DNA from: Thermoflexus hugenholtzii JAD2
GTDB lineage: Bacteria; Chloroflexota; Anaerolineae; J036; Brachytrichaceae
Direction: 5' to 3'
NCBI GenBank assembly: GCA_945877855.1
Contig: CAMDWA010000032.1
Location: 1-33,509, forward strand
Length of the DNA stretch: 33,509 nucleotides
A program made the translations under genes and the position numbers. The notes under the pieces are model-generated. The model did no database searches. It was not told the DNA's origin and was given only the letters and a program-made list of their open reading frames with translations. Of this stretch, positions 28,237 to 33,509 are shown piece by piece. Numbering within the stretch: position 1 is the first letter of the stretch; each line of letters opens with the position of its first letter.

Positions 28237-28854
28237 ATGAATGAACTCACCTTTTTTATCTTTCTTCAAAGCATTTTTATTGGGTTAACGCTGGCGGCCC
28301 CAGTTGGGCCAATTGGGGTGCTCACCATTCGGCGCACCCTTGCATATGGGCGTTGGACGGGATTTGTGTCGGGGCTAGGCACCGCCACCGCTGACGCGGT
28401 TTATGGCTTCATTGGCACGCTCGGCATCACGGCCCTAAGTGGGCTACTCATCCGCAATCAATCTATTTTGGCGATAGGCGGCGGGTTGTTTTTATGTTAC
28501 TTGGGGGTGCAAACATTGCGGGCCAGCCCCACCACCCATGCGGCGCAGGCCCGCACCATGGGCGGTTTATTGGGCATTTATCTATCGGCGTTTTTGCTTA
28601 CCCTAACCAACCCCATGACAATTCTTGCTTTTGGGGCCATTCTTGCCAGCCTCATGCCTCATTCGGCAACCAGTGGCACTAACACGGCAATCATGGTGGT
28701 GCTAGGGGTTTTTATTGGCTCTACGTTATGGTGGTTTTTGCTAAGCACCTTTGCCGCCCTCTTTCGGCATCGGCTCAACACCCATGCCCAATGGATCAAC
28801 CGCATTTCTGGTGTGGTGATAATCATATTTGGGGTGCTGAGTTTGATAAGGTAA
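28237..28854 (+). CDS. LysE-family amino acid exporter
   Basis: 205-aa LysE/RhtB translocator with six predicted membrane segments. The N-terminal signature is GLTLAAPVGPIGVLTIRRTLAYGR, then SGLGTATADAVYGFIGTLG, and the mid-protein motif LTLTNPMTILAFGAI; all are hallmarks of the family. It exports amino acids when intracellular pools are high. The divergent Lrp-type gene is the likely regulator. A palindrome overlaps its -10 box and start codon. It ends 6 nt from the stop of the convergent SH3 gene, with ATAAGGT/ACCTTAT (28846-28864) over the junction. Confidence 0.93.
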   Translation: MNELTFFIFLQSIFIGLTLAAPVGPIGVLTIRRTLAYGRWTGFVSGLGTATADAVYGFIGTLGITALSGLLIRNQSILAIGGGLFLCYLGVQTLRASPTTHAAQARTMGGLLGIYLSAFLLTLTNPMTILAFGAILASLMPHSATSGTNTAIMVVLGVFIGSTLWWFLLSTFAALFRHRLNTHAQWINRISGVVIIIFGVLSLIR

Positions 28855-28860
28855 ATAACC

Positions 28861-30477
28861 TTATTTCACTGGCACAAGGTTAAGGTTACCGTTAATTGTG
28901 CCAAGCGATGCAAACACCCATGCCGCACTGGCATTTGGGTATGCGATCTCGACCCATGATCCATCACGGGTACGGGCAACAATGGGAAAACGCTGGACCA
29001 CCCGCGCTGTGGCCTGCACCTTGGCTTGCGTATTGGGTGCGCTGCGCACATTCATCACAGCGGCGTTGATGGTGATCGTTGGGTTAGGGTTAAGCGGTGA
29101 TGAGATAGGGGTAACCGTTTGGGGATTCAAAATGGGAGGCGGCGGGGTTGAAGAAGCAGACAGTGCAGGGCTGAGGTTTTTAACGCCCCCAAGGGTGGCA
29201 AAAACCCAACCCTCACCGCCTGTTGGCAAAGTCACTCGTGCCCACGTCTTGGCACTATCCCAAGCCAAAATCGGCAATTCTTGCCCTTGTTGCGCACGCC
29301 CCACAATGGGCGCTGTCAATGATGGTGCATTCCGAAGGTTTGCGGCGGCCACATTCACCCGAAAAACCCCAAGCCCAGATTGCGCCGTCATCGTTATCTG
29401 ACCACTGACTACTGGCGACTGATTACTGCCCAGCGCCGCCAACGTTTGCAGCGTCACCAACAAATGCAGGTCTGACCCGGCGGGGCTAAGATGGAAATCG
29501 GCGTTGCCTTCGTCAATCAGACCGCCATTCGGCAAACCCTGCGCTGCTTGCCAAAAATCGAGCAGCGGCACGCCATATTCAGCCGCCAATTTGCGAATAG
29601 TGTCATTGATAGCATGATTGGGCGCACCGGCTTGGGCTTCGAGGTTGTCGGCCTTGGTCACCGCAATTGGCAACACACCATAACGCAAGGTGGTGTCGAG
29701 TATGGCGCGATAATTTTTGTCAAATTCCTTCCACAAAAACTGATCGCCCGTGCCCAATTCAATAAAAGCAAAACCAGCATTTGAGCGGCGCAATTCGCAA
29801 GTGAGCGGGTTTTCACCCGCCCTACATTCGGCAGGGTCAGCCCAACTGACATCAAGCAACGACGAGGCCCGAAAGCCGCCTTTGGCTGCGATGCTCCAAT
29901 GCGGGAACGACTTGCCGAAGCGGCTGATGCTGGCCAACAAATAGGGATGGTCAGAGGGCACTTGATATAGCCCCGCCGCCACACGGCCTAAATAGGCGTT
30001 TGGTTCGGCGTTGCAATCGCCCACCACCGTAAATTTATTGGGATCGCGCCCGCTGCTTTGCAGCAATTTGATTTTGGCCTGAAAATTGGCAAAATTGGGG
30101 ATATAGCTGGGCAAGGCTGGCACGCTGGCGAGCGGCGCGCCGATAAAATTTTGGCGAGTGATGGGCACAGTCTTTAATTCGCCCGATTTAGCCGCCCCCA
30201 ATGACACATGCAACCATGCATCGCCGCGTTGAATTTTGCCACCACTGAGCCGCAGCCATTCGCCATCGGCACTGCGCTCAAGCACCTCATATACCTCATC
30301 TTTAAACACCGCCACTGTGTTTGGCGCGGCAAAATCTGGCCCCACCCGCACCCATGCGCCGGGCGCAGTGATCACAAACGTAATCGCTGAGGTGGCAGCA
30401 ATCGGCTGCACAGGCGCAAGCCAGCCATTCAGCCAAAACAGAATGAAGGCAAGTAGGCGATAAGTTTTATGTGGCAT
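28861..30477 (-). CDS. Secreted SH3b / SGNH-like / SH3b-SH3b protein
   Basis: 538-aa exported protein. A signal peptide (about 1-28) is followed by a bacterial SH3 domain (about 32-95: APGAWVRVGPDFAAPNTVAVF). The central 110-350 region has an SGNH-hydrolase-like outline (FTVVGDCNAE, FIELGTGD, GVLPIAVTKAD, NADFHLSPAGSD). Two more SH3b domains follow (about 370-430 with NLRNAPSLTAPIVG; 465-538 with NVRSAPNTQAKV), joined by a Pro/Ser/Thr linker. The block I serine is replaced by Cys (GDC) and the usual DxxH reads ADFH, so hydrolase activity is doubtful. SH3b modules often bind cell wall. Residues encoded by 29397-29431 come from tandem words. Confidence 0.65.
   Translation of the reverse strand: MPHKTYRLLAFILFWLNGWLAPVQPIAATSAITFVITAPGAWVRVGPDFAAPNTVAVFKDEVYEVLERSADGEWLRLSGGKIQRGDAWLHVSLGAAKSGELKTVPITRQNFIGAPLASVPALPSYIPNFANFQAKIKLLQSSGRDPNKFTVVGDCNAEPNAYLGRVAAGLYQVPSDHPYLLASISRFGKSFPHWSIAAKGGFRASSLLDVSWADPAECRAGENPLTCELRRSNAGFAFIELGTGDQFLWKEFDKNYRAILDTTLRYGVLPIAVTKADNLEAQAGAPNHAINDTIRKLAAEYGVPLLDFWQAAQGLPNGGLIDEGNADFHLSPAGSDLHLLVTLQTLAALGSNQSPVVSGQITMTAQSGLGVFRVNVAAANLRNAPSLTAPIVGRAQQGQELPILAWDSAKTWARVTLPTGGEGWVFATLGGVKNLSPALSASSTPPPPILNPQTVTPISSPLNPNPTITINAAVMNVRSAPNTQAKVQATARVVQRFPIVARTRDGSWVEIAYPNASAAWVFASLGTINGNLNLVPVK
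29397..29431. repeat. In-frame tandem-word segment inside the SH3/SGNH gene (B8)
   Basis: On the minus strand it reads as GTCAGTA/GTCAGTG-like heptamers (CAGTAATCAGTCGCCAG, then TAGTCAGTGGTCAG), encoding SNQSPVVSGQ between the SGNH-like and second SH3 domains. Confidence 0.55.
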
Positions 30478-30504
30478 AGATTCAGAGCAACTTGCTCATT
30501 TGAC

Positions 30505-30601
30505 GAACAAGACGAACAATTTACCACAAAGCACACAAAGAACTCAAAGATTTACAGTGTGCCTTCTTAAACATCGGAGGTTTTTGAAACCTCCGATGTT
30601 T
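30505..30601. terminator. CACAAAG words and 15-bp hairpin after the SDR gene
   Basis: Arms 30569-30583 and 30587-30601 (AAACATCGGAGGTTT) are perfectly complementary with a 3-nt loop and touch the SDR stop codon. A plausible terminator for the minus-strand SDR, although the following tract is not T-rich. ACACAAAGAACTCAAAG words precede it. Confidence 0.6.
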
Positions 30602-31440
30602 TATAACTCAAACCCATCATAGCTTGGCGCATTGGCATGATCGGAAATCGCCCAGGTTTTGCGCCACAATGACGACGCACCATCCACATTGAGTGTGATG
30701 CCAGTGATGTAGGCGGCGGCGGGCGAGAGCAAAAATGTGACCGCCGCCGCCACTTCGCTTTCGCGCCCAAAACGCTTGAGCGGAATGTCTTGGCGAGCTG
30801 GTTCTAAATACGATTTTAGAAAAGATTCATCGTAATGTTTAAAGCCATTGCCCTCAATGATGCCGGGCGCAACCGCATTGACCCGCACCCCATTTTGTGC
30901 CCACTCAACTGCTAAGGTTTGGGTGAGGTTGACCACACCCGCCCGCGCCGCACCGGTGTGCGCCATGCCCGGAAAACCACGCCACATTTCAGCCACAATG
31001 TTGACAATTGCGCCACCTGTGTTTTGCATACCGCGCATATAGGCCTCGCGGCACATCATAAAGGTGCCGGTCAAATTTGTTTCAACCACTGCATGCCAAC
31101 CTTTTTGCGAAATTTTGGCAGCAGGTGATGGAAATTGACCACCGGCGTTGTTAACAAGCGTATGAATGGGGCCAATTTCGGTCTCTATGGCATTAAAAAG
31201 CGCCTTAATTGAATCTTCTTGGCGAATGTTGACGCTAAAAGTCGATACGCGCCCACCATTGCCACGAATTTCGGCGGCGGTTTGTTGCAGTGGCTCGGCG
31301 CGACGCGCCGCCAAAATAACATGTGCACCCAGCCCGGCCAATTCATGTGCAATGGCACGCCCAATACCAGTGCCACCACCAGTAATTAACATCACACGAT
31401 CTCGAAATAAATCAGGGCGAAAGATAGATTGATAAGGCAT
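30601..31440 (-). CDS. Short-chain dehydrogenase, trans-2-enoyl-CoA reductase (PECR)-like
   Basis: 279-aa SDR. The cofactor loop is TGGGTGIG (about 20-27), AARR sets NADP preference, and NNAGG (97-101) is intact. At the active site the classical Tyr-x-x-x-Lys is replaced: the segment reads MAHTGAARAGVVNLTQTLAVEW, with Thr162 and Arg166 at the two positions. The same pattern (HSGAARAGVYNLT) is known to me in peroxisomal trans-2-enoyl-CoA reductase, so a fatty-enoyl-CoA reductase role is the best call, with 2,4-dienoyl-CoA reductase next. The start at 31440 begins the domain; the longer reading runs into repeat B4. Confidence 0.82.
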   Translation of the reverse strand: MPYQSIFRPDLFRDRVMLITGGGTGIGRAIAHELAGLGAHVILAARRAEPLQQTAAEIRGNGGRVSTFSVNIRQEDSIKALFNAIETEIGPIHTLVNNAGGQFPSPAAKISQKGWHAVVETNLTGTFMMCREAYMRGMQNTGGAIVNIVAEMWRGFPGMAHTGAARAGVVNLTQTLAVEWAQNGVRVNAVAPGIIEGNGFKHYDESFLKSYLEPARQDIPLKRFGRESEVAAAVTFLLSPAAAYITGITLNVDGASSLWRKTWAISDHANAPSYDGFEL

Positions 31441-31450
31441 ATTTGTATTT

Positions 31451-31545
31451 TCAGGGGCAGGGGGCAGAGTTGCAAACTGCAAAGTAGCAAAGTAGCAGAG
31501 TTACTACCTGCCACTTTGCCATTTTGCAACTCTGCCCTACAACCT
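31451..31545. repeat. Family B fold-back B4
   Basis: The left arm about 31461-31493 (GGGGCAGAGTTGCAAACTGC, then AAAGTAGCAAAG) pairs with 31509-31538 (CTGCCACTTTGCC, TTTTGCAACTCTGCCC). It lies between the hisH stop and the SDR start, both on the minus strand. Confidence 0.8.
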
Positions 31546-32184
31546 TTACATTTCTGCGAAATTTTTCAACATTTGCAACCCCACATCTTGGCTTTTTTCG
31601 GGGTGAAACTGAATTCCCATCACATTGGCATGACCTACCACCGACGGAAAATCGTAGCCATAATCGGTGGTGGCTAACACATGGTGTGGGTTGGTCATAC
31701 CTGCATGATAAGAGTGAACAAAATAAGCATAGCCATTGTCGGGAACCCCTTTCAACAAAATATGTTCTTGTACAGGTTTTACGTTGTTCCAACCAATATG
31801 TGGGATTTTCAAAGATTGGGCGGGGGGGCTAGACTGGTGCGGCGGTGTGCGTGCAAAATCGAAACGGATCACATGCCCTGGCAACAAGCCCAACCCCGGC
31901 CATGCGCCCATTTCTTCGCCCACCTCAAACAACAATTGCATCCCAACGCAGATGCCTAAAAATGGAGTTCCACTTTTTCCGATGCGTTGCATCAATTCAA
32001 ATAAACCACGCGTACGCAACCCGTTGGCACAATCGGCAAATGCGCCAACTCCGGGCAAGACGATTTTATCGGCTTGTTGAATGACCTTTGGGTCATCGGT
32101 TAATATAATTTTTGCGCCCACAAATTCGAGCGCCTTGCAAATATTGCGCAAATTACCTGCGCCGTAGTCAATAACTGCAATCAT
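31546..32184 (-). CDS. hisH: Imidazole glycerol phosphate synthase, glutaminase subunit HisH
   Basis: 212-aa class I glutamine amidotransferase. It begins IDYGAGNLRNICKALEFVG, has the oxyanion strand LPGVGAFADC, the nucleophile Cys79 in GICVGMQ and the His-Glu pair in IQFHPEKSQ; PHIGWN and YFVHSY are HisH-specific. It makes ammonia from glutamine for HisF in histidine biosynthesis. A short Pro/Ser/Gln insertion (ARTPPHQSSPPAQS) precedes PHIGWN. No hisF, hisA or hisI is adjacent, so the his genes are dispersed or this copy is a paralogue for another pathway. Fold-backs B4 and B5 flank it on both sides. Confidence 0.92.
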   Translation of the reverse strand: MIAVIDYGAGNLRNICKALEFVGAKIILTDDPKVIQQADKIVLPGVGAFADCANGLRTRGLFELMQRIGKSGTPFLGICVGMQLLFEVGEEMGAWPGLGLLPGHVIRFDFARTPPHQSSPPAQSLKIPHIGWNNVKPVQEHILLKGVPDNGYAYFVHSYHAGMTNPHHVLATTDYGYDFPSVVGHANVMGIQFHPEKSQDVGLQMLKNFAEM

Positions 32185-32185
32185 A

Positions 32186-32318
32186 AATTAATGGTCATTG
32201 GTTAATGGTTAATGATCAATGGTTAATAGTTGACAGTTAGGCGTTGAGAATTAATAATGACCATAATCCCTCTACCGCTATTAGCCATTGACCACTAACC
32301 ATTAACCATTAATAATAG
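32186..32318. repeat. Family B fold-back B5
   Basis: The left arm 32188-32229 (words TTGGTTAATGGTTAATG) pairs with 32278-32318 (CTAACCATTAACCATTAAT). The stop codon of the kinase-like gene (complement of 32302-32304) lies inside, and its final Asn-Gly are encoded by the repeat word. Confidence 0.85.
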
Positions 32319-33138
32319 AGAGCGCCCCAAGCGCGGTGGCATGGCCGGGGGTGGGTGGCACAACAATAGTGGTGCGATAAAGCGCCCCAACCCCTTCAAC
32401 CGTTTTACGAATACTGGGCACTTCGATAAGATGCCCGACCACCACGATGGGTGACAATTGCTCGGCGCGGGCCGCATTTACCGCAATCAGCGCAATGGTT
32501 TGTGCTACCAGCGTCATCAGCCCTGCGGCAATATCTTTGCGCGAAGGCGGGATGTCGCTATGGGCCGCCCGCCCAAAATTAACCGCAGTCGCATTTTTAG
32601 GCAAATGGCTTATTTCACTGCCAATGGCATCGGCAATCGATAAATCGACCCCGTTAGAATCGCCGCGACTGGCTAACGCCTCAATTTCATGAATATCGGT
32701 GGTGTTGAGCAACAACTGGCTAAGGCCAAGCAAGGTACCACCCCCAACGGCAGTGCCGCTAATATGCCGCACCTCTTTGCCACGCGCCGCCGCAATTGAA
32801 GTGCCGGTTCCGGCACTCATCACCACCGCTTCATTTAGCCCCGACAAATGCAAGCCACCGGCCCCCACTGAGGCAATTTCATTAACATGAATAATGGCAG
32901 TATTGCCAACATGATCGGGCAACAAGCGGTGTTTACCGCCGGTCACAGCCACTTTCGCCAAGTTATGCAATGCGACACCAGCCAACTGTAACACCCGACG
33001 TAACTCGTCTACCGACATGATTGGGTTACTTGGCACAGTCATCAATTTTGGGTTGCCCGTCGCATCCAATACAACCACATCGGTGTTGGTAATGCCAAAA
33101 TCAACAGCAGCAATATTTATAGGGTTAGATTGATCCAT
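32302..33138 (-). CDS. Type II pantothenate kinase-like protein (ASKHA fold)
   Basis: 278-aa protein resembling bacterial type II pantothenate kinase (CoaW/Fumble family). Motifs are AVDFGITNTDVVVLD (phosphate 1), VAVTGGKHRLL, VVMSAGTGTSIAAA (phosphate 2 region) and ISGTAVGGGTLLGLS, a strong signature of this family; PPTPGHATALGAL closes the domain. The probable role is phosphorylation of pantothenate, the first step of CoA synthesis; a BadF/BcrA-like ATPase role is a weaker alternative. The length suits the family. The stop is supplied by repeat B5, and hisH follows downstream on the same strand. Confidence 0.78.
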   Translation of the reverse strand: MDQSNPINIAAVDFGITNTDVVVLDATGNPKLMTVPSNPIMSVDELRRVLQLAGVALHNLAKVAVTGGKHRLLPDHVGNTAIIHVNEIASVGAGGLHLSGLNEAVVMSAGTGTSIAAARGKEVRHISGTAVGGGTLLGLSQLLLNTTDIHEIEALASRGDSNGVDLSIADAIGSEISHLPKNATAVNFGRAAHSDIPPSRKDIAAGLMTLVAQTIALIAVNAARAEQLSPIVVVGHLIEVPSIRKTVEGVGALYRTTIVVPPTPGHATALGALSIING

Positions 33139-33316
33139 AACTATAGTGACGATTTTTACACATGGTTACTTACGCTTTAACAAGGCGCTTGACCCAGTTT
33201 TAGATCCCAAAGTTTAACACCAGCCATCACTTTCAAAACAAATAAGCATTCTATTCCCAATTATTCAAAAATCACCTCGTTTTGTCTTGTCAGCACTCTG
33301 AATTCTAATTAAGCTT
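33139..33316. other. Gene-free stretch, A/T-rich
   Basis: No open frame, hairpin or promoter stands out apart from CTATAGT close to the kinase-like start. It leads into the family A half-element. Confidence 0.4.
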
Positions 33317-33354
33317 GAGCAGATTCTGAGTTGATGAAAGGTTTTGCCGATTTC
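33317..33354. repeat. Family A solitary left flank
   Basis: GAGCAGATTCTGAGTTGATG then AAAGGTTTTGCCGATTTC, nearly identical to 1805-1842. Only a weak CTTTT/AAAAG pairing follows, so the hypervariable stem and right tail are missing. Confidence 0.8.
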
Positions 33355-33382
33355 ATCTTTTCAGTAGTTTAGTCTAAAAGTA

Positions 33383-33443
33383 GGGATGTTGTTCAAACCT
33401 GTAGTAAAACAGAGGGTATGAAAAAAAAGAAGAACAACATCCC
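33383..33443. repeat. 12-bp inverted repeat around a possible transposase start
   Basis: GGGATGTTGTTC (33383-33394) is inverted at 33432-33443. The second arm lies within the first codons of the partial gene below. It could be a regulatory hairpin or an element terminus. Confidence 0.55.
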
Positions 33444-33509
33444 CCCGCAGTATACAAAACAGTCGAAGCGATGATAGCAACGCTAGCAAGCATCAACAAA
33501 GGAACAGAT
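33418..33509 (+). CDS. Partial gene, possibly frameshifted transposase start (cut by window end)
   Basis: The ATG at 33418 opens MKKKKNNIPP and stops at 33472-33474. The -1 frame is open through the window end and encodes VYKTVEAMIATLASINKGTD. A run of eight A followed by G (33421-33429) is a classic -1 slippery tract, and a second run of six C (33441-33446) could be an indel site. Either programmed -1 frameshifting or a mutation joins the frames. Alternatively a separate ORF begins at ATG 33471, overlapping the first by ATGA. Product unknown; a transposase is a guess from the structure of the locus. Confidence 0.3.

Noticed and set aside
31546-32184. Histidine biosynthesis operon
   Set aside because: Only hisH is present; neighbours are an SDR and a kinase-like gene separated by fold-backs.

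Overview
This is a roughly half-G+C bacterial chromosomal segment. I read it as Chloroflexota. That is an inference from the DUF2723 and GT-C membrane glycosyltransferase-like proteins with Chloroflexota-style C-terminal beta domains, the HlyD-type lipoprotein, DUF4230, the mix of lone metabolic genes, and promoters that sit directly on start codons. No rRNA, tRNA, CRISPR array or prophage was seen.

Layout. 1-3.0 kb: a GH18 lipoprotein and an EamA permease among repeats. 3.0-3.8 kb: an AbrB/PIN toxin-antitoxin (TA) pair. 3.9-6.4 kb: a histidine phosphatase facing a PfkB kinase, with a REP-type tyrosine transposase abutting the kinase start. 6.4-9.1 kb: a GT-C glycosyltransferase. 9.1-11.6 kb: an orphan DUF433 protein, an FAD monooxygenase and an inositol-phosphatase-family enzyme. 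11.7-16.2 kb: a YtcJ-like amidohydrolase, a DUF2723 membrane protein and a KTSC protein. 16.2-17.3 kb: a second AbrB/PIN module, paralogous to the first. 17.4-21.8 kb: amidohydrolase, ornithine-cyclodeaminase-family enzyme, HD protein and enolase-superfamily enzyme. 21.9-24.3 kb: HlyD-like lipoprotein, YwbE and a Phd/VapC pair. 24.5-28.9 kb: M20 carbamoylase-like hydrolase, PLP dehydratase, DUF4230, Lrp regulator and LysE exporter, which reads as an amino-acid catabolism and export block. 28.9-33.1 kb: SH3/SGNH-like secreted protein, PECR-like SDR, HisH and a type II pantothenate-kinase-like protein. The last ~200 bases hold the start of an element cut by the window end.

The most striking content is between genes. 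(A) At least seven long hairpins share outer tails (GCCGATTTCAC...GTGAAATCGGC or CAAAATC...GATTTTG, followed by GAAAAyTTGTTTT), but their inner stems are unrelated and still self-complementary; three solitary half-copies also occur. (B) Fold-backs built of degenerate 7-8 nt tandem words sit at gene 3' ends, often contain the stop codons, and appear in frame inside three proteins. (C) A CCCGTGAA/TTCACGGG palindrome followed by GCAGGC lies next to the REP-type transposase and again about 10 kb away. Independently, about ten genes have a TAnnnT-like box ending 6-9 nt before the ATG with no Shine-Dalgarno sequence, which predicts leaderless mRNAs. The three TA operons instead have a leader, a Shine-Dalgarno sequence and a private palindromic operator immediately downstream of the -10 box.
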